A stretch of 46,803 bases of DNA from Phycisphaerales bacterium (GTDB taxonomy: Bacteria > Planctomycetota > Phycisphaerae > Phycisphaerales > UBA1924): NCBI GenBank assembly GCA_029260375.1, contig JAJDDI010000083.1:1-46803 (forward strand), in the 5' to 3' direction. Position numbers and translations under genes: made by a program. Positions 7,501 to 15,053 of the stretch are shown piece after piece (within the stretch, counting starts at the first letter, position 1; every line of letters starts with the position of its first letter). The notes under the pieces were generated by a model. That model made no database searches, was not told the origin of the DNA, and saw only the letters and a list, made by a program, of their open reading frames with translations.

Positions 7501-8988
7501 TTAGTACCGGTAATGCTCAGCCTTGTACGGCCCCTCAACCGGAACCCCGATGTAGTCCGCCTGCTCCTGGCTCAGCGTCGTCAGCTTCACACCCAGCTTG
7601 TCCAGGTGCAGCCTCGCGACCTCCTCGTCCAGGTGCTTGGGCAGCATGTACACCTTGTTCTCGTACCGCTCCGGGTGTTCGTGCATCTCCATCTGCGCGA
7701 TCACCTGGTTCGTAAAGCTCGCGCTCATCACGAAGCTCGGGTGCCCCGTCGCGCAGCCAAGGTTCAGCAGGCGACCCTCCGCCAGCACCAGGATGCTCTT
7801 GCCCTGGCTCTTGAACTCGAACTCGTCGAACTGCGGCTTGATGTTGATCCGCTTCACGTCCGGGTCCTTCGCCAACGCCTCGATCTGGATCTCGTTGTCA
7901 AAGTGCCCGATGTTCCCCACAATCGCCTTGTTCTTCATCCGCTTCATCTGATCCAGCGTGATGATGTCCTTGTTGCCCGTCGTCGTGATGAACACGTCCG
8001 CCGTCTCCACGACCTCGTCCAGCGTCCGGACCTCAAGGCCCTCCATCGCCGCCTGCAACGCGCAGATCGGGTCAACCTCGGTCACGATCACACGGCAACC
8101 CTGCCCACGCAGGCTCTGCGTGCAGCCCTTCCCAACGTCGCCAAACCCGCACACCACCGCGACCTTGCCGCTCAGCATCACGTCCGACGCCCGGTTCAGG
8201 CCGTCGATCAGCGAGTGACGACACCCGTACACGTTGTCGAACTTGCTCTTGGTCACCGAGTCGTTCACGTTGATCGCCGGGAACGTCAGCGTCCCCTCCT
8301 CCGCGAACTGGTACAGGCGGTGCACGCCCGTGGTCGTCTCCTCAGACACGCCCTTGATGCCCGCCGCGATCCCCGCCCAGCTCCCCGGGAACTCCTTCTC
8401 CTGCGCACGGAGCTGGTTCAGGAACGCGCCGATCTCCTCGGGGTCTTTCGCCGGATCGAACGCCGGAATCTTCCCCGCCTTCTCGTACTCCAGGCCCCGG
8501 ATCACCATCATCGTCGCGTCACCGCCGTCGTCCAGGATCAGGTTCGGACCCTTCCCGTCCGCCCAGTTGACGATCTGGCGAGAGCACCACCAGTACTCAT
8601 CCAGCGTCTCGCCCTTCCAGGCGTACACCGGCACGCCCTGGGGCTTCTCGACCGTCCCGTTGGGCCCAACCACAACCGCCGCCGCCGCCGAGTCCTGCGT
8701 CGAGAAGATGTTGCAACTCGCCCACCGAACCTCGGCGCCCAGCGCCGTCAGCGTCTCGATCAGCACCGCCGTCTGCACTGTCATGTGCAGCGATCCCGCG
8801 ATCCGCGCCCCCTTGAGCGGCTGGGTCTTGCCGTACCGCTCACGCAGCGCCATCAACCCGGGCATCTCGTGCTCGGCCAGCCGCAGCTCCTTGCGCCCCT
8901 GCTCCGCGAGGCTCAGGTCCCGAACCTTGAAATCCAGCGTCCCGCGATCCGTCGTGATCCTGTCGGGCTTCGTCATCATCGCCGTCAT
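7501..8988 (-). CDS. ahcY: adenosylhomocysteinase
   Basis: NAD-dependent cytoplasmic hydrolase that splits S-adenosylhomocysteine (SAH) into adenosine and homocysteine, removing the product inhibitor of methyltransferases. The Rossmann motif GFGDVGKG, the active-site [13 protein letters not shown] segment and the C-terminal K-HYRY tail are all present. At 495 residues it is the long bacterial form with the ~40-residue insertion after the substrate domain (around [16 protein letters not shown]). The ATG at 8988 has GGAG at 8-nt spacing; two upstream in-frame ATGs are less well placed. It follows the SahR-like regulator on the same strand with a 214-bp gap of repeats, so co-transcription is plausible. 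Confidence 0.96.
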   Translation of the reverse strand: MTAMMTKPDRITTDRGTLDFKVRDLSLAEQGRKELRLAEHEMPGLMALRERYGKTQPLKGARIAGSLHMTVQTAVLIETLTALGAEVRWASCNIFSTQDSAAAAVVVGPNGTVEKPQGVPVYAWKGETLDEYWWCSRQIVNWADGKGPNLILDDGGDATMMVIRGLEYEKAGKIPAFDPAKDPEEIGAFLNQLRAQEKEFPGSWAGIAAGIKGVSEETTTGVHRLYQFAEEGTLTFPAINVNDSVTKSKFDNVYGCRHSLIDGLNRASDVMLSGKVAVVCGFGDVGKGCTQSLRGQGCRVIVTEVDPICALQAAMEGLEVRTLDEVVETADVFITTTGNKDIITLDQMKRMKNKAIVGNIGHFDNEIQIEALAKDPDVKRINIKPQFDEFEFKSQGKSILVLAEGRLLNLGCATGHPSFVMSASFTNQVIAQMEMHEHPERYENKVYMLPKHLDEEVARLHLDKLGVKLTTLSQEQADYIGVPVEGPYKAEHYRY

Positions 8989-9060
8989 GTCCATATCTCC
9001 ATGCATCCGGCGCCATCCAAAGCGCCGCAGTTCAGTTCGTTCATGCCGCCCGTCTTCCTC

Positions 9061-9093
9061 CCGCTCCCCTCTGGGGAGAGGGCCGGGGTGAGG
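9061..9093 (+). repeat. class A interspersed hairpin repeat
   Basis: CTCCCC-TCT-GGGGAG hairpin with the GGCCGGGGTGAGG tail, upstream of ahcY in the gap to the regulator gene. Confidence 0.8.
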
Positions 9094-9104
9094 CGCCTGT
9101 CTTT

Positions 9105-9162
9105 CTCCTCCCCCGCCCCGGCGGGGGAGGTGTCGAGCAAAGCGAGACGGAGGGGGTCTTCC
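9105..9162 (+). repeat. class C interspersed hairpin repeat
   Basis: CTCCCCCGCC/GGCGGGGGAG hairpin followed by GTGTCGAGC-AAGCGAGACGGAGGGGGTCTTCC. The same unit occurs at 12589 and 12760, with a variant at 15685. Confidence 0.8.
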
Positions 9163-9202
9163 ACCATCCCCTCGTGCGGGTGGGGGACTCCGTCATCTAC
9201 GT

Positions 9203-10168
9203 CTACTTCTCTTCCAACCGCCCAACCGCCGCAAACAACCCCGGCCCCTTCGCCTGACTCTCGCCGCGGATCACACGCACATCCGGGCTCCCAAACCCCG
9301 CCTCGCGGAACATCTCGTCGAGCGCGTCTTCGCCAAACCCCAGGTGCTTGTGCCCCATCGTGTGCCGGTACTCCGTCCGCGTGTGCGCCATCATGTCCAC
9401 CACCAGCGCCACGCCGCCGCCCCGATCGCTCCGCAGCGCCCTCGCCATCTCACGCAACGCCCGCACCGGGTCGTCCACGTGGTGCAGCACCAGCACGCAC
9501 ACCACCGCGTCCACGCTCGAATCGTCCAGCGGCAGCGACTCCACCGCCCCCTGCACGAACCGCACGTTCGTCGCCCCGCCCAGCCGCTGCTCCGCGGCCT
9601 CGAGCATCGGCGCCGACTGATCCACCGCGATCACCTCGTTCACGCACGGCGCGACAAGCTCGGCCACGTTCCCCGTGCCGCACCCCACATCCGCCACCGT
9701 CCACGTCCGCGGCAGCATCGTCAGCAACGCCTGCGCCGTGAACTGGTTGCCAAACATCTCCCCCCGCAGCGCGTCCCAGCCCCCCGCAAGCCGCCCGAAG
9801 AACGACACCGAGTCCGTCGCCCGCTCCGCGATCACCGACTCGATCCGGCGCGCGTCCTCCGCGATCTCCGCGATGTCCTCCATCTGCCCGCGCACCGGCG
9901 CCCACAGAGCCCGCTCGTCATTCGACAAATCATCGAGCACCACGCGGTAGTAGCTCGCCGTCCCAAGCTGCCGCCTGACCAGCCAGCCCCCCTCGCTCAG
10001 CACCTTCAGATGCCGGCTCGCCGTCGATTGAGGGACCTGCAGCACCCGCGCGACCTCGCCCACCGACAGCTCCTCCGTCTCCAACAGCCGGAGCAGGCGC
10101 AGCCGGATCGGGTCGCTCAACGCGCCGATACGATCGAGCACAGTCTGGATGGCGTTTGGGTGCTTCAT
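9203..10168 (-). CDS. ArsR-family regulator fused to a SAM-dependent methyltransferase domain (SahR-like)
   Basis: 321 residues. Residues 1-85 are an ArsR winged helix (ALSDPIRLRLLRLLE at 16-30; recognition part PQSTASRHLKVL at 46-57) without the Cys motif of metal sensors. Residues ~125-321 are a class I methyltransferase fold with motif I VADVGCGTG (158-166) and an acidic VDQSAPMLE strand end. Such fusions beside ahcY resemble the SahR regulators of methionine/SAH metabolism described in Proteobacteria; the methyltransferase fold would then be the SAM/SAH sensor (inference). ahcY follows on the same strand. The ATG at 10168 fits the family N-terminus but lies inside the operator-like repeat and has no Shine-Dalgarno; the next upstream start is at 10213. 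Confidence 0.8.
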   Translation of the reverse strand: MKHPNAIQTVLDRIGALSDPIRLRLLRLLETEELSVGEVARVLQVPQSTASRHLKVLSEGGWLVRRQLGTASYYRVVLDDLSNDERALWAPVRGQMEDIAEIAEDARRIESVIAERATDSVSFFGRLAGGWDALRGEMFGNQFTAQALLTMLPRTWTVADVGCGTGNVAELVAPCVNEVIAVDQSAPMLEAAEQRLGGATNVRFVQGAVESLPLDDSSVDAVVCVLVLHHVDDPVRALREMARALRSDRGGGVALVVDMMAHTRTEYRHTMGHKHLGFGEDALDEMFREAGFGSPDVRVIRGESQAKGPGLFAAVGRLEEK

Positions 10169-10191
10169 CCGTGTATCCGGATGAATGGTAC
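10162..10191. promoter_or_regulatory. operator-like site at the SahR-like regulator gene
   Basis: Perfect inverted repeat TTCATCCG-N6-CGGATGAA (10164-10185) within a 30-bp stretch that matches the metF site (4824-4853, reverse complement) at 26 of 30 bases. It overlaps the predicted start codon of the regulator, suggesting autoregulation of regulator-ahcY. Confidence 0.7.
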
Positions 10192-10242
10192 AACCCGATC
10201 CGCGGCCGGTCAAACCCGCTCGCCGTTACGCGCAACCCCCCG

Positions 10243-10273
10243 CCGCCACGCCCGACCCGAAGGGCAGCCGTGC
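10243..10273 (+). repeat. degenerate REP hairpin
   Basis: GCCACGCCCGACCCGAAGG followed by GCAGCCGTGCC: a copy of the REP family with a partly mismatched left arm, located between the regulator promoter and the stop of the TPR lipoprotein gene. Confidence 0.55.
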
Positions 10274-10283
10274 CGCAGCAGCC

Positions 10284-10976
10284 CTACCCGTCCGCGTTCG
10301 GATACACCGCAAAGCTCGGCCCGACGATCTCGCCGAGCTCCTCAAGCCGCTCAACCGCCGCACGGTCCTGCCCGTCGAACCACAGCACCTGCCGAAGCTG
10401 GTTCACCTCGCCCGACCGGTCCCCGATCCGCCGGTAAAAGTCCGCCAGCGCCCGATGCGGCTCCGCGGACTCCGTCCCATCGATCGCCACCGCCTTGCGG
10501 TACGCCACCAGAGCCTCATCCATAAAGCCCATCCGCTCGGCGTACTTCGCCACCCGAAGCTGCCCCGCCGACGTCCGGTCCGTCATCGCCAGCCGCTCGA
10601 GGAACTCGAACAGATCCGTTGGGCGACCCAGCGCCACCAGCGATTCCGCCAGCGACTCGGCGTACTCCATGTTCTCCGGCTCGAGGTCGTGCGCCACCTC
10701 AAGCTGCTCACGCGCCTGCGCCGGCTCGTCCAGTCGCAGGAATGTCCGCCCCAGCCAGTGCCTGGCCCACGCGCTCTGGGGGCGCTCCTCCACGTACGTC
10801 GCGTACCCCGACAAGGCCCGCTCGTAGTCACCCGCCGCGTACGCCTCGTTCGCAGCCGTCCGCACCTTCGTCAGCTCCGCCGACTGCGTCACGAGCTGCT
10901 TGGCCTTGCAGCCGCCCAGCGACGCGCCCAGAATCACCAGCGCTGCCGCGCCGACTCGTACTCGTTGTCCAAACAT
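10284..10976 (-). CDS. TPR-repeat lipoprotein
   Basis: 230 residues from the ATG at 10976. The N-terminus is a lipoprotein signal with lipobox LGGC (Cys23), so the protein should be lipid-anchored outside the cytoplasmic membrane. From about residue 35 the rest is helical tetratricopeptide repeats: A-EAYAAGDYERAL-GYATYV, WARHWLGRTFLRLDEPAQAREQLEVA and MGFMDEALVAYRKAVAID all show the TPR spacing. TPR proteins mediate protein-protein contacts; no partner can be read from the neighbours. The frame extends 45 codons further upstream, but that part is low-complexity Gly/Arg and lacks a signal peptide. Confidence 0.78.
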   Translation of the reverse strand: MFGQRVRVGAAALVILGASLGGCKAKQLVTQSAELTKVRTAANEAYAAGDYERALSGYATYVEERPQSAWARHWLGRTFLRLDEPAQAREQLEVAHDLEPENMEYAESLAESLVALGRPTDLFEFLERLAMTDRTSAGQLRVAKYAERMGFMDEALVAYRKAVAIDGTESAEPHRALADFYRRIGDRSGEVNQLRQVLWFDGQDRAAVERLEELGEIVGPSFAVYPNADG

Positions 10977-11082
10977 GCGCCTCGCTCCGTCTCGGCGTTC
11001 GTTCCAAGGGCGGCTCCCGCCCAATCCGCCCATCCTACCGCCTCTCCGACCGCCCCGCCCGATCTGCGACCTAGCCTCCCCC

Positions 11083-11502
11083 GTGAGCCAGAACCAAGCC
11101 CACGCCCCCACCCGAGCCGTCCTCCTGCTCCACGCCGTCTCGGGCGAGCCCGATCACTGCGACCTGCTCCTCGAACGCCCCCCGTCCTCGCCCGCCCACG
11201 CCGCCGACCCCGACGATCACCGCCTCATCTCCTTCCGTCTCGAAGGCCCTGTCCCCGATCTCACAGCCCTCGACCAGTCCGCCACCCGCACCCCCGACCA
11301 CCGCGCCCACTACCTCACCCACCAGGGCCCCATCTCCGGCGCCCGGGGCCGCGTCCGCCGCATCCTCACCGCCCGCATCCACGACCTGCAAGAGTCCGCA
11401 ACCACCGTCCGCGCCACGCTCGAGATCAACGCCGCACACATCCGCTTCGAAGCCGATCACCTGGAAAGCAACCGCTGGCGCCTCCAGACCCGCCCCGCCT
11501 GA
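11083..11502 (+). CDS. small protein resembling the LigD 3'-phosphoesterase domain
   Basis: 139 residues starting at GTG 11083. The spacing of H17...DHCDLLLE (24-31), the LISFRLEGP segment (48-56), DHRAHYL (72-78) and GPISGARGRVRR (82-93) resembles the phosphoesterase module of bacterial LigD, where H..H.D..LE, SW..P, DH...Y and EG.I....G.V mark the fold. The expected second histidine is at H25. Similar short stand-alone proteins occur in planctomycetes. Whether the protein processes DNA ends is not known, and no Ku or ATP-dependent ligase gene is nearby. It is divergent from the TPR lipoprotein gene (106-bp gap). Confidence 0.55.
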   Translation: MSQNQAHAPTRAVLLLHAVSGEPDHCDLLLERPPSSPAHAADPDDHRLISFRLEGPVPDLTALDQSATRTPDHRAHYLTHQGPISGARGRVRRILTARIHDLQESATTVRATLEINAAHIRFEADHLESNRWRLQTRPA

Positions 11503-11616
11503 CCCGCCCCGCCACAACACCCGCGGCCAAACGCCCGTGTTCTGGTATCCTCAAAAGCGCCCAGGCCACTCGGCCCCGCGATCGCACCCCCGATCGCCCA
11601 CCGCGGAGGATCCCAC

Positions 11617-12075
11617 ATGCGCCAAACGCGCCCAGCCGCCCGCCCCCTCTTCCATCCCTTCGAGGGTGACAGCGATTGGCCCAAGCCCGTCGAACGCAAG
11701 CCCTCCGAGCCCGACCCCATCGACGTTGCCTCCGCCGAGGGCGAGATCGACCCCCGCCTCGTCAAGCCCGCCAAGAACAAGATGCAGGGCGTCGGCGCCA
11801 ACACCTCCAAAATCAAAACCTTCCAGCAGCAACTTGGCGGCAAACGCCACGAGGACACCTGGCAACGCACCCCCAACGTCACCGGCTCCGGCGCCATCCA
11901 TATGAAGAGCTTCCACTGCAAGCTCACAGGCGACTCCCTCGCCTTCCTCGACAAACAGATCAACGAGTGGCTCGACGCCCACCCCCAGTACGAGGTCAAG
12001 CTCGTTACCACCTCCGTCGGCGACTGGACCGGCAAGACCAGAGAACCCAACCTCATCATCAACGTCTGGGTCTAA
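11617..12075 (+). CDS. conserved protein of unknown function
   Basis: 152 residues with a clear ribosome site (GGAGG about 8 nt before the ATG). The first ~80 residues are Pro/Lys/Glu-rich and probably disordered. The compact C-terminal ~60 residues (HMKSFHCKLTGDSLAFLDKQ, then INEWLDAHPQYEVKLVTTSVG and ..NLIINVWV) look like a small alpha/beta domain. I do not recognise a named family. No signal peptide, membrane segment or cysteine motif is visible. A class A repeat begins 9 bp after the stop. Confidence 0.7.
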   Translation: MRQTRPAARPLFHPFEGDSDWPKPVERKPSEPDPIDVASAEGEIDPRLVKPAKNKMQGVGANTSKIKTFQQQLGGKRHEDTWQRTPNVTGSGAIHMKSFHCKLTGDSLAFLDKQINEWLDAHPQYEVKLVTTSVGDWTGKTREPNLIINVWV

Positions 12076-12083
12076 CTCTTCCT

Positions 12084-12119
12084 CCCTCTCCCCTCGGGGG
12101 AGAGGGCCGGGGTGAGGGG
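12084..12119 (+). repeat. class A interspersed hairpin repeat
   Basis: CCCTCTCCCC-TCG-GGGGAGAGGG with the GCCGGGGTGAGGGG tail, immediately downstream of the gene ending at 12075. Confidence 0.85.
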
Positions 12120-12289
12120 TCCCAGATCTCCGCGTTCTCCGGTTCCGTCTCCATCCCGCCGCGCCGCTCAACATAAGCCGATTTTCAGCCCGGTTTCACC
12201 CCCGGGTCATGATCGCCGCGCAAACTCTTCCCAGAGACAGGGCGTGCAACAGGCACGGCCCTCCGATCGCATCGCAAAGGAGACACACC

Positions 12290-12493
12290 ATGAACTGGGA
12301 CACCATCGAAGGCAACTGGAAGCAGTACAAGGGCAAGGCCCAGCAGCGCTGGGGCAAGCTCACCAACGACGACCTCGACGTCATCGACGGCCGCCGCCAG
12401 CAGCTCGAAGGCAAGATCCAAGCCGCCTACGGCAAGACCCGCGAGGAAGCCCAGCGCGACGTCGAAGACTTCTGCCGCAACTGCGGCTCCTGA
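12290..12493 (+). CDS. CsbD family stress-response protein
   Basis: 67-residue hydrophilic, helical protein. The N-terminus NWDTIEGNWKQYKGKAQQRW and the following GKIQAAYGKTREEAQRDV are characteristic of the CsbD family, small proteins often induced by general stress; their biochemical role is unknown. The ATG at 12290 has a strong ribosome site (AAAGGAG at 12276-12282, 7-nt spacing), and the upstream extension of the frame is not needed. It is a single-gene unit between repeat-rich gaps. Confidence 0.9.
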   Translation: MNWDTIEGNWKQYKGKAQQRWGKLTNDDLDVIDGRRQQLEGKIQAAYGKTREEAQRDVEDFCRNCGS

Positions 12494-12588
12494 CAGTCCG
12501 GTTCGCCGGCTCCTGGCCCCCGCTACCTCCCCCGGTCAGCGGGGGCCTTGTTATGCGCCCACGTCCGGCCCGCGGTACCCCGCCCCCT

Positions 12589-12692
12589 GATCCTCCCCCG
12601 CCCTGGGGGGGGTGTTGTCGAGCGCAGCGAGACGGAGGGGGGTCTTCCTCGTTCTCCCTCTCCCCCTCTGGGGAGAGGGCCGGGGTGAGGGG
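12589..12692 (+). repeat. class C + class A hairpin repeats, duplication copy 1
   Basis: Class C unit (12589-12648, with GTCGAGCGCAGCGAGACGGAG) directly followed by a class A hairpin (12656-12692). Confidence 0.8.
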
Positions 12693-12759
12693 CGCTGCAT
12701 CGCCTGATCACAGCATCAAGTACCCTGCCCCGTGAACGCGCAACCACCCCCCGCCCCCT

Positions 12760-12861
12760 GATCCTCCCCCGCCCTGGCGGGGGAGGTGTCGAGCGCAGCG
12801 AGACGGAGGGGGTCTTCCTCGTTCTCCCTCTCTCCTCTGGGGAGAGGGCCGGGGTGAGGGG
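12760..12861 (+). repeat. class C + class A hairpin repeats, duplication copy 2
   Basis: Class C unit (12760-12817, intact CCCGCCCTGGCGGGGG hairpin) followed by a class A hairpin (12826-12861), 40 bp before the GTG of the ABC gene. Confidence 0.8.
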
Positions 12862-12901
12862 CGCTGCATCGCCTGATCACAGCATCAAGTACCCTGCCCC
12901 C

Positions 12902-13717
12902 GTGAACGCGCAACCACCCCCCGCCCAACCCCTCCTCGCCGTCCGCGACCTCCGCGTCCACTTCCCCGTCCGCTCCGGCACGCTCCAACGCACCACCGGA
13001 CACGTCAAGGCCGTTGACTCCGTCTCCCTCGACCTCGCCCCCGGCGAAACCCTCGGCCTCGTCGGCGAGTCCGGCTCCGGCAAAACCACCGTCGGCCGCG
13101 CCATCCTCCGCCTCATCCCCGCAACAGCCGGCTCCGTCACCTTCGAGGGAACCGACGTCCTCCGCGCGCAAGGCGCCAGCCTCACCGCCCTCCGCCGCCA
13201 GATGCAGATCATCTTCCAGGACCCCGCCGGCTCGCTCAACCCCCGCATGCGCGTCTGGCAGATCGTCTCCGAGCCGTTGCTCGTTCACAAGCTCGCGACC
13301 AAGCGCGACGAACTCCGCCAACGCGCCGAAGATCTCTTGCAGCGCTGCGGCATGCCCGCCACCAGCGCCAACCGCTTCCCCCACGAGTTCTCGGGAGGCC
13401 AGCGCCAACGCATCGGCATCGCCCGCGCCCTCGCCCTCGGCCCCAAGTTCATCGTCTGCGACGAACCCACCAGCGCCCTGGACGTCTCCATCCAGTCCCA
13501 GATCCTCAACCTCCTGAGCGACCTCCAGAAAGACCTGGGCCTGAGCTACCTCTTCATCTCCCACGACCTCGCCGTCATCAGCCACCTCTGCCAACGCGTC
13601 TGCGTCATGCTCCGCGGCAAGATCGTCGAATCCGGCCCCCGCGAGCAGATCATCGAAGACCCGCAACACGAGTACACGCGCGAGCTGCTGGGAGCGGTTC
13701 CAGCAGTGTCCCCATGA
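12902..13717 (+). CDS. oligopeptide-type ABC transporter ATP-binding protein (OppF/DppF-like)
   Basis: 271-residue ATPase. Walker A GESGSGKT (55-62), Q-loop FQDP (105-108), signature SGGQ (164-167), Walker B FIVCDE (183-188) and H-loop His221 are intact. The FQDPAGSLNPRM segment and the DP..EYTRELL.AVP ending are typical of the peptide/nickel (OppF/DppF) subfamily. It stops at that point and lacks the longer C-terminal extension of many OppF proteins. No permease, binding protein or second ATPase is adjacent, so it must work with components encoded elsewhere. The GTG start matches the family N-terminus; it lies in a tandem duplication that left a dead copy of the start 170 bp upstream. Confidence 0.88.
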   Translation: MNAQPPPAQPLLAVRDLRVHFPVRSGTLQRTTGHVKAVDSVSLDLAPGETLGLVGESGSGKTTVGRAILRLIPATAGSVTFEGTDVLRAQGASLTALRRQMQIIFQDPAGSLNPRMRVWQIVSEPLLVHKLATKRDELRQRAEDLLQRCGMPATSANRFPHEFSGGQRQRIGIARALALGPKFIVCDEPTSALDVSIQSQILNLLSDLQKDLGLSYLFISHDLAVISHLCQRVCVMLRGKIVESGPREQIIEDPQHEYTRELLGAVPAVSP

Positions 13718-13911
13718 CGCTTCTCGTCTTGACTCGGATAGAGTCCATCATGGCTCACGGACTCTTTGGAGAAGTTTTTGATTGTGGGGCAGGTAGGAGA
13801 ACGGATATGTGGCCAGAGTTTCACATAGCATTCGGGGACGCAACTGCCGCAGCGGACGTCTTGTCTGGCTTTCTGATCCACCGTACTTCATTGATCACAG
13901 ATGCCAGCTGA
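13714..13911 (+). CDS. possible small protein, unknown
   Basis: 65-codon frame whose ATG overlaps the stop of the ABC gene (ATGA) and whose stop overlaps the ATG of the next frame. Base composition drops here compared with neighbours. Nothing in the product is recognisable. It may be non-coding leader or the remnant of a longer gene that continued into the next frame. Confidence 0.25.
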   Translation: MTLLVLTRIESIMAHGLFGEVFDCGAGRRTDMWPEFHIAFGDATAAADVLSGFLIHRTSLITDAS

Positions 13912-14434
13912 TCCTGCGATAGCGTCTTTGATAAGGCACGCGAGAGACTTCTGCCGCGGCAATCCTGCCGGAGTACTAGAGTGGGCGGTGCTCCGAAAGT
14001 GGTGCATCGCTCCGATGGAAGGGGCTGGTCAAATTGAAGCGGATGAGATGCGTCTACGAAGAGATTTTCTACTCGAACATGACGCAGATTTATTGAGCCA
14101 TAACCTTTATAAGTCAGCCGATGCACCTGACCGTGTTGTGAGCGAAAGGGAACTCTTAGACCGCGACCGATTCGGCAAGGAATATGACTTTGAATCCGTG
14201 GTGTTCTGGTCACGTCCACTTCTGCACTTCGAGATTCAGCTGATGGACTATCGCTTGGTAGCGTCAGACCCACTGCACATTGACAAGCTGATCGTCGATT
14301 CACTCGACACGACTCTCGATCAGTTTGAGGTGATCGTCCAGATCTTGGAAGGCGACCCAGGAGCCCAGCAGTTCGCGACACTTCTTCTCGAAGCTTCTCG
14401 ATCTCAGTGTAACTCGCTGTACAGAAGCAGCTGA
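13901..14434 (+). CDS. orphan protein in a lower-GC island
   Basis: 177 residues of mixed, globular composition (DFCRGNPAGVLEWAVLRKW near the start; a acidic, Leu-rich C-terminal half with LLHFEIQLMDYRLV and TLDQFEVIVQILEGD). Third codon positions use A and T far more than neighbouring genes, and codons such as ATA, AGA, TTA and CTA, rare elsewhere in the window, are common. That argues for recent acquisition. No family, signal peptide or membrane segment is recognised. It lies between an ABC ATPase and a RAYT transposase. The minus-strand frame over the same bases is Ser/Arg-rich and looks spurious. Confidence 0.55.
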   Translation: MPADPAIASLIRHARDFCRGNPAGVLEWAVLRKWCIAPMEGAGQIEADEMRLRRDFLLEHDADLLSHNLYKSADAPDRVVSERELLDRDRFGKEYDFESVVFWSRPLLHFEIQLMDYRLVASDPLHIDKLIVDSLDTTLDQFEVIVQILEGDPGAQQFATLLLEASRSQCNSLYRSS

Positions 14435-14463
14435 GGTCGGGCGCCGACCGCATGATCAACCGC

Positions 14464-14497
14464 GGTGCCACGGCTGACCCGCCAGGGCAGCCGTGCC
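14464..14497 (+). repeat. REP hairpin upstream of the RAYT gene
   Basis: CACGGCTG-A-CCC...GGG-CAGCCGTG: an 8-bp and a 3-bp stem separated by a bulged A, loop GCCA, preceded by GGTGC. It ends 10 bp before the RAYT start codon. Confidence 0.9.
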
Positions 14498-14507
14498 GCA
14501 ACCACCA

Positions 14508-15038
14508 ATGACCGATCAACCTCTCCAACCCCGCAAGAACCTCCATCGCTACGAACTCCCCAACCAAGCCCGCTTCCTCACATTCTCCTGCAACGACCGC
14601 CAAACCCTTCTTGCGACACCCGAAGCCCGCGACGCGTTCGCCACCGCACTCGTCAAGGCTCGCACCACCTACAACTTCAAACTCCTCGCCTGGGTCGCCA
14701 TGCCCGAACACGCCCATCTGCTACTCATCCCCGATCTCCCAACATGGCCCGTCTCCAAACTCCTCTGGGGCCTCAAACGCGGCAGCGCGACACGCATCAA
14801 GCAGGCCCTGAACGGTGCCACGGCTGACCCGAAGGGCAGCCGTGCTTCCCCGCCCATCTGGCAACCCGGCGGCGGCTACGACCGCAACATCCGTGACCTT
14901 GAAGAGCTCAACGAGAAGTTCAACTACATCCACAACAACCCGGTCAAGCGAGGTCTCGTTGCGCAACCCGAAGCATGGCCATGGTCGTCAGCCCAGTGGT
15001 ATCAAACCGGCGATGGGCTCGTCCCTATCGATCGGTGA
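14508..15038 (+). CDS. REP-associated tyrosine transposase (RAYT, Y1/IS200-like)
   Basis: 176-residue single-strand DNA transposase of the Y1 HUH family. The HUH motif is MPEHAHLL (65-72, His68/His70) and the candidate catalytic tyrosine is Tyr140 in NYIHNNPVKRGL. RAYTs bind and move REP hairpins; here REP copies lie just upstream (14464), just downstream (15054 and, inverted, 15192) and inside the gene (14814-14845), where the repeat is translated in frame as GATADPKGSRA (103-113). That segment sits just before the WQ-GG-YDR-IRD block. The ATG at 14508 was chosen over a GTG within the REP (14493). Confidence 0.88.
   Translation: MTDQPLQPRKNLHRYELPNQARFLTFSCNDRQTLLATPEARDAFATALVKARTTYNFKLLAWVAMPEHAHLLLIPDLPTWPVSKLLWGLKRGSATRIKQALNGATADPKGSRASPPIWQPGGGYDRNIRDLEELNEKFNYIHNNPVKRGLVAQPEAWPWSSAQWYQTGDGLVPIDR
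14814..14845 (+). repeat. REP hairpin inside the RAYT coding sequence
   Basis: Same CACGGCTG-A-CCC / GGG-CAGCCGTG structure, loop GAA, read in frame without a stop as 11 codons. Confidence 0.92.
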
Positions 15039-15053
15039 ACCAACCCTCGCCTC

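Larger units (their letters stand above)
12581..12925 (+). repeat. 170-bp tandem duplication covering the 5' end of the ABC ATPase gene
   Basis: Two near-identical copies (12581-12751 and 12752 to about 12925). Each has a class C hairpin, a class A hairpin, the stretch GCATCGCCTGATCACAGCAT and the GTG start region of the ABC gene. Copy 1 encodes only nine codons from its GTG (12732) before TGA; copy 2 (GTG 12902) continues into the real gene. The junction lies in C-rich microhomology (CCCCGCCC). Apart from this and nothing else recognisable, 12494-12901 holds no gene. Confidence 0.88.

Noticed and set aside
9001..9030. Third SahR-like operator before ahcY
   Set aside because: GCATCCGGCGCCATCC has only half-site similarity and lacks the CGGATGAA arm.
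7378..9741. Long + strand frame across ahcY and the regulator
   Set aside because: Arg/His/Leu-rich antisense shadow of ahcY, a clear enzyme gene; GC-rich DNA lacks stops.
10977..11111. Longer start for the TPR protein
   Set aside because: It would bury the lipoprotein signal that begins at the ATG at 10976.
12732..12761. Nine-codon ORF from the duplicated GTG as a regulatory leader peptide
   Set aside because: Better explained as a by-product of the tandem duplication; no ribosome site is seen.
13821..14717. 298-codon minus-strand frame over the low-GC island and RAYT start
   Set aside because: Crosses the REP and the RAYT 5' end and has Ser/Arg-rich composition; the + strand frame is better.
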